DNA of 64,000 bases from Dactylorhiza incarnata (lineage: Eukaryota; Streptophyta; Magnoliopsida; Asparagales; Orchidaceae), in NCBI GenBank assembly GCA_033032865.1, contig JAWHQI010000277.1, positions 2,946,501 through 3,010,500 on the forward strand. Reading direction: 5' to 3'. The translations under genes were made by a program, and so were the position numbers. Of this stretch, positions 52,880-63,554 are shown piece by piece. A model generated the notes under the pieces. That model had not been told where the DNA came from. It worked only from the letters and a program-made list of their open reading frames with translations, and did no database searches. Within the stretch, counting starts at the first letter, position 1; every line of letters starts with the position of its first letter.

Positions 52880-54828
52880 CAAATTTTCACCAGCACTTGA
52901 GTTTGAATCCTTGGGCACAGAATCTCCAAGTCTATTTGACCAATGTTGGCAGGGATGAACTGCTGAATTGAAATTTGACTGTCCACCAAGTTGACAGGAA
53001 CTTGATGATTTCTCACATCTCAACTCCTTTTCCAAAGAGGAGATGCGACTCAAAGACATGTAAGTCTCAGTAGTGCCTACATCAGAATCCTTCACATTGT
53101 TTAAGCTAATGTTGGATTTCTGAATATTATTTTTCTCACAAATAGTTGATGTTGTGTTGCATGAAATACTAACTTCAGCACCCTCATGACCATTATTGCT
53201 CCGATCTACCCTAAATGGATTGTCACGTGAGTCCTGGTGTAATATGTTCTCTTCATGGTGAGTAGATGTATTATCAATTGTCGTGAGGTTGTGACAATTA
53301 TTATTTGCAATACATGAAGAAACTACATGATTGCATATATCAACTGGATTGCTGCTTGAAGTTATAATAGAGGATCCTGAGGATGCCAATGTTGCATCTG
53401 AAGGATAGACCTCTTGACAAGTCCCACTAAAAACTGAACCAAAAGAAGAATTTGTAAATCCACTGCCTTTATCTACGTCCTTCTGGAGGTTTAATACAGT
53501 ACTTTTAGACTGCAAAGATTTCATTTGTACATTAACATCCAAAAAACCTTTTGTGAGATTAGTAAGTGATCCTAAATTTTGATGCTCAACTTTCTGATTG
53601 ATGCATACTTCATCCTTCAATTTTTGTATCCATTCTGAGGTGCTAGAATTCAAATCAACATAAAGATTAATTCCATCATCAGACATCATAAAAAAATCAA
53701 ACGAGGGGGCTGATTTACTATAGCTCTCATAGGATGATGCATATCCAACCTCTATTGGACTTTCAAGAAGTCTTGTACCTCCTGATGGAAGTAGATGAGC
53801 TTCATCATCGCTAATTCTATTAACAAGTAATCCCTGGCCATAGCTCCTTGGATTTTGAGAATTCTGAGATTCATTCTTAAAGCCGCCATGATAGCACCAG
53901 TGATCAAGTTGTGATCCTACCGTGGGAGGCTGAACGTCAACAGCAACAGATGACTTTACACACATGTGACCATGATGACGCAAGGACCAGTTATGAATAT
54001 CTGTTTGCAAGGACCAGTCAAGAACATTTGTTGATTCGTAATTGAATTTGCATGCACGGACATCTATTACACAAGCGTCACATGCCTGTCACAACACAGT
54101 ACACAATTTACATAGCAATCACAAAAAACAACTATTTAGCAAATTATAATAGATGATACATTTTGAAAAGAACAATTGGTTCAATGTTAGGCAAGTAAAA
54201 ACAAACTGTATTCAAAGTTTGATGGTCCATGAAGTGATTGTTTCCCAATTGATCCCGAGTCTGACAATGTTGCATGTCACCACTCACATCTTCCTCGATA
54301 ACAGGAGGCACCTTATGAGTATGAGACTCCGAAGAAATTATAGATTTTTCATAGATTCCTACACCACGTTCAAAGTTAATGAGTACGAAAAGAATATGTT
54401 TCGGTATACAACTTCAGCAAGAATATTTGCTGGAAATTGCTAAATAATTAAAATTATTTGGAAGTATAGTACCTCTTACAGCTTCTCCTTCAGAAAGAGG
54501 TGTTACTTCTTCAGGTTCTGTATTGGGCAAACATGAGTTATAAGCAGCAGCCTCCATCCTACCACTTGAGCTCTCCTTGAGAGGAGATGAAAATACATTT
54601 TTTTTCTGGAAAAATTTGTTGGGATTGCTAGATATTAAAAATGCAGTAAACTTGTTGAAACCACACAGGTGCTAAACCAAATTGAAATTGGACCTTGAAA
54701 AATGAAGCTAATGATTTGGCTAATTGACTGGTGCTGCCATTTGTGGGAAGATTATTATTTTTGCACAACTCCTGTATCTCTTTGTGAGAGAGATTAAGAT
54801 ACGATTTTACATTGCACGGATACTCCAT
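52880..54828 (-). CDS. Host gene, exons 1-4: SAP-like N-terminus, Ser/Asn-rich protein
   Basis: Minus-strand host gene. My model: exon 1 54694-54828 (ATG at 54826-54828; donor AAG/GTCCAA); exon 2 54473-54605 (acceptor TTCCAG, donor GAG/GTACTA); exon 3 54207-54358 (acceptor GTGTAG, donor ACA/GTTTGT); exon 4 52880-54085 (acceptor GACAG, donor TTG/GTAACT). The coding length of 1,626 bases keeps one open frame of 542 codons. Residues 14-43 (SHKEIQELCKNNNLPTNGST...) fit a SAP-like two-helix pattern with the central Gly, suggesting nucleic-acid binding; the rest is Ser/Asn-rich with CDACVIDVRACKF near residue 147. No stop ends exon 4, so the gene must continue, probably at 18840. Codon use is AT-rich, unlike the elements. 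Family not recognised; function unknown. Confidence 0.7.
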
Positions 54829-56528
54829 CAGCTCAGCTGAGAATATAAGCTGTTTGCATAGGAGCCAAGCTGAAACCCTTCAGTATCATTAAGAAAAAAA
54901 ACTTCAGTATTTAAACAAGAATTCAGCTTGAACCTGTACAAGCACTTGGCGGTCTAATTAAGATGAAGCTCGTTAATCTAATTTGTAAATTAGGCGCCGA
55001 GCCGTCAAAAGGATGTAGTCAACATGTCAAGAAAAATGACTGAACAACAAACTAACAAACACAATATTAAGCAAATAAACAACACAAGATTTTCATTACC
55101 ATGATCGCCATAGTACTCATTAGCCTTATTCCAATTATCTAGGATCGGTTTTATCTTATTCAAAGCATACAGTGCTAATCTACATTATATATACATGGTA
55201 CCACTGATCTAACCAGCATTCCTTAATTCTTCCATAATATATTTACCTGGCCGCTTCATTGGAATATCCTCTATCCAACATTATACAAGACCCATATAAT
55301 CATTTCAGAAATTTTTACAAGATAAATACAATCATTTAAACTAGCAGCATTCAAGAATTATATTCATGACATTTAACAAAGAAACACCACTCTGATAGTC
55401 AAGTCTATCAGCATTCAAGAATAAGATTCCTATAGTATTGAAAAGCTTTTCACATTAAAAAAAAGAATTATATTCATGACATTAATTGTCTTACATACCT
55501 CAATGTATCTGTTTCAGATGTCAAAAAAAAGCAGCACTATTGCAAAATTGCTAACAAATTGTTAATAAATAGCAAGGAAATGGTAATGACTAACTAACGC
55601 CTTGCAAAACCAGGTAACAAATTTAATGAAATATACAAATATAATTGATCAAAATTTAAGAAAAAAGGATCATGATGTTTGCTGACATAATATAACTTGC
55701 CCGTCATGAGTAGAAATTTACATTTTTTTGCACTAACAAAAAGTTGCATAGATTATAAAGATCCTAGTATTTTAACTATGAGGATCTTGGATGTATAATT
55801 AACGCGCATAAGAAGAAAAACAAGTTGCAAATACAAAGATGATGAGACCGCATGCAATAGATGCAGCTTAACTTTAGCACCTTAAGCCTTTCTCTGCTAA
55901 ATCAGTGCACCATATTCCTACTATTACTCACCTTTGATTTCCATTAACCGACTCCGCAGAAATGACTTTAAAGGGATCAACAAAAGTACAAAACATTGTG
56001 GGTGCAAAATATATAGGCTCCAAGGTCCCTGGAAATCTTCCTTCTAAACAATAGTATGACCAAAGATAATAGAAAGATGAAAAGCTTTGAAGGGATTAAA
56101 AGTACATGTTTCTAAAATTCATATTCCTAACTAAGAACCTTCAACATGGAAGAATATTTCATGGATGCCGGAATTAAACTGCTAAGCCAACTAGTGCTAC
56201 ACCTCAGAACAAAGATACATAACAAAGACTAGCATGAATTTAACACAATTGATACTACACAATTGCAACTAAATCTTCCAAGTTCCAATGCTCCAGGCTG
56301 TTCAGTTGGCCACTTTAAGAAGGATTAATTAAATTCAATCAAAAAGTGTACCAGACTAACTTCGGCCTGAAAGAAAAAGTGGATTTACAACATGTTCACT
56401 GGCCCCTCAGCTCCTTGCTCCATCTGGTGTCTCTTCCTCACTCATGTCCCTACACTCTTCTTGCCAAATCTCCATCCCTAGATCCCTAGATCCCTAGCTC
56501 AGTGGCTACTTTGGCTAGGCTGTGATTT
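54829..56528 (-). other. Upstream region of the host gene
   Basis: AT-rich, no coding supported on either strand. It would hold the 5' UTR and promoter of the minus-strand gene. A 21-base word AAGAATTATATTCATGACATT occurs twice (about 55352 and 55466). I see no clear TATA element placement or transposon. Confidence 0.4.
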
Positions 56529-57817
56529 TGTTGGGAAAAATCCCCAAGGATTTAATGAAACAAAGTTAGGAAGTTGAGTTAGGAAGTTGATGATATAGAA
56601 CTCCTCAAAATGTTAGGTGAGGAAGTAAATTAATTGTATCTAAATGAAGTTCATATAGAGAAGCAAAGCTAAGGGAAAGTCCCCTCAAAGAAAGCTCTGC
56701 AATCAGCGATCGTTGACCGGTGACCAAAGCGCTCACCGGTCGTTGATCTCAAGGAAAGCTCAATGATCGTTGACCGCCGACCGTTGTTCGGTAATCAGGA
56801 AGCTCACAGAACAAATTCTGAAGAAGCAAGCTCAGCGATCTACGATCGCTCACCGCCGATCGTTGACCGACAACTGAATTGCTCAACTACTAAAGATCTG
56901 AAGAAGTCATCCCAACGATCAGCGATAGTTGACCGGCGACCGCAAGTAGCGCTCAATGATCGTCGACCGTTGACCCCAGATCAAGGAAAAGGCCGATCAC
57001 AATTCCTTGATCGATAATTTGTGATCATCGACCGCACTGCCCTTCCTAGGAAGAGCTCCACTCAGCAATCGTTAACAGAGGCGCTCCGCGATTGTGGACC
57101 AAGTTTAAAGTATCTTTCAAATCAAAATGTAGTTGCTGCAGTTCCCCGAATGGAAGGCGCCAGGTTTTTGTCGCGCATGTCTCTTTGGAATTTGCATAGG
57201 AAAGGAAAGAAAGAAGGAATATAAAAACACATTTTATTTTATAAAGGATGCCCTAGGACTCTGGACGTGAAGCTGATTCTTCAATCAGCTAGAAAGACGA
57301 CTTCCTTCTTCTTCCTCATTTTCACTCTGTAAATTGAATCTCATCTTTCTTCTGGGTTTCAGCTAGTCACTCTTCCCTAGAGACAACTCAACTTGAGCTA
57401 AAGAATTCAAGTTCTTAACAAGCAACTGTAAAAGGTTATCAGGCTCTCCCTTTAAAAGAGATGCTTGGGATATTGAATCTCCAGTGGAAAAGATCCTGTG
57501 GGTTGGAGTCTCCATAGAAAAAGAGACTCATCGTCCTGGTGCAGAGGCAGTGCTAGACCACTAATTAGTGGAAGAGAAGATGTACACAGATGATTAGGGA
57601 ATCTCTATAAATGATGTGTCTTCTGGATGTTCTTCTGTATTGTTTATTTAGCTTTCTGTTTTAGTATTATCTACTATAACTCATCCATTTTTGTTAACCT
57701 AGATAACAAATCAAAAAGAAATTAAAACCTAGTAATTTGGGTGGCTTCTCTATTCACCCCCACCCCCACCTCATCCCCCGCTAGAGAAGTATTCAAACTT
57801 TCTATTCCACACTTTCA
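56529..57817 (+). repeat. 5' LTR of copia 5 (1,289 bp) with W-box cluster
   Basis: Begins TGTTGGGAAAAATCC and ends CACACTTTCA, followed by a degenerate primer site. The middle (56700-57070) is full of GATCGTTGACCG-type words. Five TTGACC W-box cores lie at 56713, 56770, 56864, 56929 and 56970. A GGAGTCTCC motif near 57505 matches the copia 4 LTR. The left end is set only by the TG and its likeness to copia LTR starts. Confidence 0.65.
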
Positions 57818-57819
57818 AT

Positions 57820-57830
57820 TGATATCAGAG
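57820..57830 (+). promoter_or_regulatory. Degenerate primer-binding site of copia 5
   Basis: TGATATCAGAG, one change from the initiator-Met site, two bases after the LTR end. Confidence 0.7.
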
Positions 57831-57859
57831 TTAGGTTCACTCTAAAGGTTAAAACCTCG

Positions 57860-58617
57860 GTGAATCAAAATTCCATCTTTGAATACTCCTACAAAAGATT
57901 TAATATTTCTCTGTCTTCACAAAAAGACAATGCCACCACATCCAGACCACCCATGGGGAACCTAAATAGGTTTGCTATATGGAAATCTTGGATTAGGCTT
58001 TATATGAATTCAATTGATGAAGATATTTATGAATATATTCTTACAGGTCCCTTCATCCCAAAAAAGGTTAGCATCCCAAGTGATGGAGAATTCCTCAAGT
58101 CAAGGGACCAATGGTCTGCGAAAGACAAGAAGATGAGGTCTTACAACAAAAATGTCATGAACATCTTTGTCAACACCTTGTCTAATGATCTCTATCAAAC
58201 TATTATCAACTGTGCATCTGCCAAAGAAATTTGGGATGCCCTCACTACAATGCCTGAAGGAAGTGAGGATGTCAGAAAATACAAGAAGGTTGATCTCATT
58301 AGTCAATATAAAAACATCAAGATGAAGACTGATGAGCCAGTGATGGAATGATATAAGAGATATGCCACCATCATAAATGGCCTAAAAATCTATGGAAAAG
58401 AGATTGTTGATGAGGAGCAAAATGACTTGCTCCTCAAGAGTCTCACCAAGGAGTATCTTCCATACTCCTGGGCTATAAAGAAGACCAGAAAGCTCAGGGA
58501 AATCACTCCTGAAGCACTCTATGGAAGGTTGCAGTTCATTTAGTTGGGCACCTTACAGATAAAGGATGAGCAAGAACCAGCTACTACTTTCAAGCCAACC
58601 CCTGAGAAGACAGTATA
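57860..58617 (+). pseudogene. Copia 5 gag, truncated
   Basis: Reads MGNLNRFAIWKSWIRLYMNS near 57952, a FLKSRDQWSAKDKKMRSYN block near 58091, and DVRKYKKVDLISQYKNIKMK near 58268, as in copia 4. An in-frame TGA near 58350 and a TAG near 58541 interrupt it. The sequence loses similarity after about 58617; no zinc knuckle or pol follows. 58618-59019 has no recognisable gene. Confidence 0.8.
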
Positions 58618-59019
58618 GCATTGGGTGCTACTGAATCAAGACGGTATTAAAAGTTTGGAAACTCCCACCTAAATAAATTCCAAATCGGTATGAGAATTAA
58701 TAATATATTTTCAGAATTAATTTAGGGCTTAAAGTTACATGCAATTAAAATGTGAAGTTATGCTTGCATACCGTGCCCTTCATTGTTACCAGACCTTTTT
58801 ATTCAGGGTCATGTTGGACGGTCAAGCCAACACGCCGGAAATAAAATATGACTCCAACAAAAGTATAATATGTGACAAAAATGATAATGTGACATGGCAA
58901 CGATAAAGTGACGAAGCACAAACAAAAATAAATGCGTAAATAACAAAACGACGACACGATAATGAAAGAACGAAAAGAAATGTGTAACACGTCTAGATGC
59001 ATCCTTGGATGCATCATCG

Positions 59020-60325
59020 CAGCTTCATCCGCAACTACGGCGCGATTGCGCACCAGCTTACCAACCTCCTCAAGAAAGGGGTGTCATTCGAGCGGAGCCC
59101 GACGGCCCAAGAAGCCTTCCACACCTTACAGTAGGTCTTGGTCTCCGCCCCCGTCCTCAGCATGCCTGACTTCACCAAGCTCTTCTTCATTGAGCGTGAT
59201 GCCTTGGGGAAGGGGGTGTGCCCCGTCCTCATGCAGGAGGGCCGCCCCATTGCTTACTTCAGCAAGGCCTTTACAGATCGACGAGCGGCGGCCTCGGCTT
59301 ACGACAGGGAGCTCTGGGCGCTAGTTTTGGCCGTTCAACATTTGCGTCCCTACCTACTGGGCCGGCCATTTATGGTTCGTACTGGTGTTCATGAGTGCCA
59401 TCTGGTAGGAGATGTTTCGACTGCAGGACACCAAACTGCGGTTCAGCACGGTCTAACATCCCCAGACTGGAAGACAAGCAAAGGTCCTCAACCGTTGCGT
59501 CGGCACATACTTGCGCTACTTTGCTACCGAGCAACCCCTCCACTGGACATAGTGGATCGCTCGGGCGAAGTTGTGGTAAAATACCTCCTACCAGTCCTCC
59601 GTGGGATCGACCCCTTTTCAGGTGGTCTATGGGCAGCCTGCCTGGGGAGTGTCAAGTGCAGGCCTTGGCCACTGATATGCAGGTTCGCGATGAGGCCCTC
59701 CACCAACTCAAGTATCATCTTCTCTGAGCTCAGTAGCGGATGGTCCAGCCGGCCAACAGCCGCCGCAGCGATGTGGTCTTCTCACAGGGAGAGGTGTTCG
59801 TCAAATTGCGGCCCCACCACCAGATTTCCTTAGTCTGACGCCTACATCCCAAGATATTTATCCGCTACTTTGTCCCCTTCCTGATCTTGGAGAAGGTAGG
59901 AAAGGTCTCCTACCGCCTACACCTACCTTCCGACAACCGCAATCATCCAGTCTTTCATGTCTCCCAGCTAAAGAGGGCATTGGGAGATCACCCCCTCCAA
60001 CCCACCCTACCCGAGAGACAGATGGTCGAGTCCATTCCCCGCTATGAGTCGGAGGCAGTGTTAGGATCTCGCATTAAGGGAATTAAGGGTCAGCAAGTGT
60101 GATAGGTCCTTATCCAGTGGAGGGGACTACCAACAGAGGAACTGAGGAAGTCGCGTGGATCCTAGAGGAAGAGGTCAAGTCACAATTCCCAGTCTTCGTC
60201 CTTGAGGACAAGGTCATTCTGAAAACTGGAGGTGTTGATACGAGCATGGGCTATCCCATCCCTGGACATCGATACACACGTGTTTATACACGACATGCAT
60301 GCTCCTCGAGCACGGCAGCGGAATG
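59020..60325 (+). pseudogene. Reina-like chromovirus pol fragment with internal deletion
   Basis: Starts within the end of RT (FIRNYGAIAHQLTNLL near 59029), then RNase H with ERDALGKG and GRPIAYFSKAF near 59190-59270. After FMVRT near 59385 it jumps directly into the integrase core end (FMSAIW, then a YLRYFATEQPLHWT block near 59510). The RNase H end, integrase zinc finger and first catalytic residues are missing. A GPF-type end, VFHVSQLKRALGDHP near 59950, and a chromodomain end FVLEDKV near 60200 follow. Many stops, including TAG at 59132-59134 after a Gln codon. The last frame runs into the 3' LTR, as in the intact relative at 8319-13799. Confidence 0.85.
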
Positions 60326-60505
60326 ATTTACACTACTTAGGCTTCCTATTTATTTGACTTTTAGTAGGGACTTTCCTTTATATAAAGGAGGAGTCTAGTC
60401 TTTACCATTATGCATGTTTGTATCTCTTTTGATTGAATCGAAAGGAGGGAGGACGACCCAGCGTCTTGCCCTCATTTATCGTGAACCCAATCAGTGGGTA
60501 CTTCA
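60233..60505 (+). repeat. 3' LTR of the Reina-like fragment (273 bp)
   Basis: Starts TGTTGATACGAG right after the GGAGG that follows the chromodomain, at the same relative place as the LTR at 13379. It contains TATATAAAGGAGG near 60378 and ends near GTGGGTACTTCA, comparable to GTGGTATCA in the intact element. The 3' end is approximate. Confidence 0.65.
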
Positions 60506-61379
60506 ACCTTGTGCGAGAAATTTTAGAAATCTTACCGGGAAGATTTTTTTTGCTGCGAATATTAAAAAGATGTACAAATATCGGTTTATGGGATGCGTAT
60601 ATCAAAGAGTTATGTATAGTCATTTAAGGTGTGCTAATATAAATCATCATATTTTATTTTAGCAATTAATTCATGTTAAGGGATGCCAAGAGAAGAAAGT
60701 CTACTAAGTTTCCAAAATTAATCCTTATTTTCCTCCTGCATTAAAATCTCATTTAAACCAAATACCCTAATTTTTATCTGCTATAAAAATCCTCCATCAC
60801 AGTAGTCTATCAAAGTAACCTTCTTGAAAATAATCAAGAAGCAGAGAATCCTCTCTGTTTTTCGGATATCCAACTGACACTTCCACATTTTTACGAACCT
60901 GTCTCCTCTCTCCAACAACCAATATCGACAATCCACTGCTTTGACACCTTCTCCTTGGGCTCTGACGACCCCCTCTACCGTCCTCCAGTAGATACCAAAC
61001 TTCTTCCTCAGTCAGCCTGATTGCTGGTTCCAACGTCAGCAATCGGGCTTTGTTCCCACAGCCACCTGACTCCACTCACCCAGCCCTAATCCCATTATTG
61101 ACAATCATCCTAGGCTCCAACGACCTATCCTTCAACTATTCCGACCGTCCAGTGTCGCCCTTTTCAATCGACCTCCCATGCCTTTGCATCCAGTTGTTGT
61201 CCAACCTCCTCCCTGCCTCGCCGCCTCTCTCTAGCGTCTTTACAGTGTTTGAAGGTCCTCCTCCACTGCTTAAAACCCACCAATCCAACCCAAAGTCCGA
61301 TCAACCTTCTTCTTCCCGTCAAACTGCCTCTTCACTTCTCCACATCCAGACGACTTGCAAATCTCGCTCACAGAACTAA
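60506..61379 (+). other. Non-coding stretch
   Basis: AT-rich to about 60790, then C/T-rich with short open frames on both strands (60797-61379). None shows a motif, a conserved start or codon pattern I can support. Confidence 0.4.
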
Positions 61380-61582
61380 GGCCCTATTTGGCGGGGCTAA
61401 TCCGCCACGGTAGGGCGGACGCCGGACGGCACCACTCGGTCGCGACCGCGCGCCGTTTGGCGGTGTCGCGGCCGGGTGGCAGGGATAAGCCCCGCCCATG
61501 AAATCCGCGATTTTCCCGCGGATGAACGGCGACCACGGTCGCAGTCGCCTCCGCGGGAAAACCGGCGTGCCAAACTTAACCC
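61380..61582 (+). mobile_element. Tourist-like MITE candidate (203 bp)
   Basis: Flanked by TAA on both sides (61377-61379, 61583-61585), the duplication type of PIF/Harbinger elements. The left end GGCCCTATTTGGC and right end GCCAAACTTAACCC form weak inverted termini sharing TTTGGC. The interior is very GC-rich with CCCGCGGA/TCCGCGGG inverted pairs, in contrast to the flanks. Confidence 0.45.
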
Positions 61583-61585
61583 TAA

Positions 61586-62441
61586 ATCTCTAGCTCAACC
61601 TCCTCAACTGAGGGTCCATCTAAGCCTGATCTATCTGCCAACAACCAACCTGAAACGCACAGCCTCGTCTCCCGCTGCCCTAGCATTGTCCCACACATGT
61701 TTTGGGATCCACTATCGCATACGAGTGGTATGACTCTTTCCTTCTCTTGCACATGACATGTTATGTTTTATGCGCATTTTATTTGATGGTAGAAGTTCAG
61801 AGCTTGCTTGCATAAATTATCATTTACCTGTTTATAGTTAATTTTGAAAAATTTTGTTGTATGTTACTTCATTTTTCTACTTGTAGTTTTATATGTCATA
61901 TGTATTACTCTCTTGAATGTTAGTTCGCTTGTGCGTAGTCTTGTGAAGTTCTAGGTTAATTATCTCATTTTATTGTCCGATGAGTCAAGCTTCGTCGTCT
62001 AATTTAAAAATATCTCAAATTTATTATTTAATATCAAAATTCCTATTTCTGGGCTAGCTCGATATAAGAGCGGTTTAATTTACTCCTATCGTGAATCAAA
62101 CAATCCATTTTTTTAATGTCAAATTAAAATATCCTTAAATATATAAAAAAATCTTTTCATTTTAAAAGAATAAAAAAATTATAAAAACTATATTATAAAA
62201 GAATTTTATTTTAAAGAATATATCTCTCAAAAAAGGAAGGACTTCTAAAATTTAAGTTATTTTAAATATTTTAAGTATTTTAAGAAAAATATTTATTTTT
62301 AAAATGGAAAATCACGCGAGTCATTTAAAGAGTGGAGTGAGTGATTTAAATATTCAAATGGAAATTTAGCAAAAATTATCGAGTCTCTCACCACTAACAT
62401 AAGGCAAGACCTAAAAGGGTTGTGCACCACGAGTAGCAGCA
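61586..62441 (+). other. AT-rich non-coding stretch
   Basis: Very AT-rich, with A and T runs and no open frame of note. Nothing recognisable. Confidence 0.5.
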
Positions 62442-62490
62442 CTCAGGCCCCTATAAACAGTCGGGCACAAAAAGACTGGGCCTGGAAAGC

Positions 62491-62560
62491 CCGACTGAGC
62501 CCGACTGAGCCCAACTGAGCCCGACTGAGCCCGACTGAGCCCGACTGAGCCCGACTGAGC
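62491..62560 (+). repeat. Tandem repeat, 7 x 10 bp
   Basis: Seven consecutive CCGACTGAGC units, one with CCAACTGAGC, in the hAT subterminal region. Such repeats are typical binding sites for hAT transposases (family knowledge). Confidence 0.95.
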
Positions 62561-62765
62561 CCGGCCTGGTAAAAGCCTGGTTAGGTCTGGGCCCGGGGGG
62601 GACTGGTCCAGGCCCAGGCCGGTCCTGAGAGGCCTAAAAAGGCCTCCAAATTAATGAATTGCCTGGCCCGAGCCAGGACCAGGCTAGGCCCGGTCCTAGG
62701 CTTTGCCTGGGCCCAGTCTCAGGCCTTAATTGGGCCTGGCCCAGGCAAGGCTACAGTTTGTTGCC

Positions 62766-62953
62766 AGCTCTCTTAAAAAGAGACGTTGCCACTTGCCAGC
62801 ATGGCAACATCTCTTTTTATAAAAAGAGACGTTGCCTTGCCAGCATGGCAACGTCTCTTTTTATAAAAAGAGATGTTGCCAGCATGGCAACGTCTCTTAA
62901 AGTTGTGCAACGTCTCTTAAAAAGTGGCAGCCCACTTGGCAAATGCCAAGTGG
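62766..62953 (+). repeat. Array of hairpins, shared stem AAAAAGAGACGTTGCC
   Basis: Three consecutive hairpins. Arms 62775-62790/62803-62818 have one mismatch; 62821-62836/62847-62862 are a perfect 16-bp stem; 62865-62880/62886-62898 are partial. All share the loop TGCCAGCAT. A further half-unit and a 10-bp hairpin CCACTTGGCA/TGCCAAGTGG (62932-62953) follow. Confidence 0.92.
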
Positions 62954-63029
62954 TTAAAATTAATTTGAATTTTTTTTATAATTGTTATTTATAATTATTT
63001 AAAATATGATTTTTTTTTCAATAATTTCA

Positions 63030-63554
63030 TATTTTAATACAGTTTTTACAGATTTCTATAATTATTATTATGATTTATATGGGTCGCGACAGCGAGATGA
63101 TTCAACACAAGTACAAATGATAGATGATTTTCAAAATGAAATTTATGAGGTTGCGTCTAGAAAGAAATCACGAACTACTAGTACATTAAATGAATTATGA
63201 TTATACACTAAAATACAATTTAGAGAGTATATTACTAAAACATAAATTGAAAATTTTAATATATTAGAGTGGTGGAAAAATAAAACTAACACGTATCATA
63301 TTTTGGTTTTAATGGCACGCGATATATTAACTGTCCAAACTAGTACGGTAGCTTCGGAGTCTGCTTTTTCTTTGAGTGGCAGGATTTTGAATGAACGACG
63401 GAGTCGACTTAACGAAGAGTCGTTGGAGATTTGTATTTGCTATAAAGATTATTTGGACGCGGCGAATAGAGAGCAACATATTGCTTCCATCGAAGACAGC
63501 TCCTCATCAGTCGAAGAAGAACTGAGTTCGTTAAACTTGGCCGATGAAGATTGA
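63030..63554 (+). pseudogene. hAT transposase C-terminal (dimerisation) fragment
   Basis: Reads an NFNILEWWKNKT block near 63250, then MARDILTVQTSTVASESAFS and LSGRILNERRSRL near 63310-63410, ending ICYKDYLD near 63450 and an acidic tail before TGA at 63552-63554. These are the hallmark motifs of the hAT C-terminal dimerisation domain. Two stops (63198-63200 and near 63242) break the upstream part, and the catalytic DDE domain is absent. Confidence 0.88.

Noticed and set aside
61050..61733. Short plus-strand frames near the MITE
   Set aside because: C-rich composition, no motif, no supporting splice or start context.
62775..62900. microRNA precursor
   Set aside because: Hairpins are short, repeated and in a transposon; without small-RNA data this cannot be claimed.
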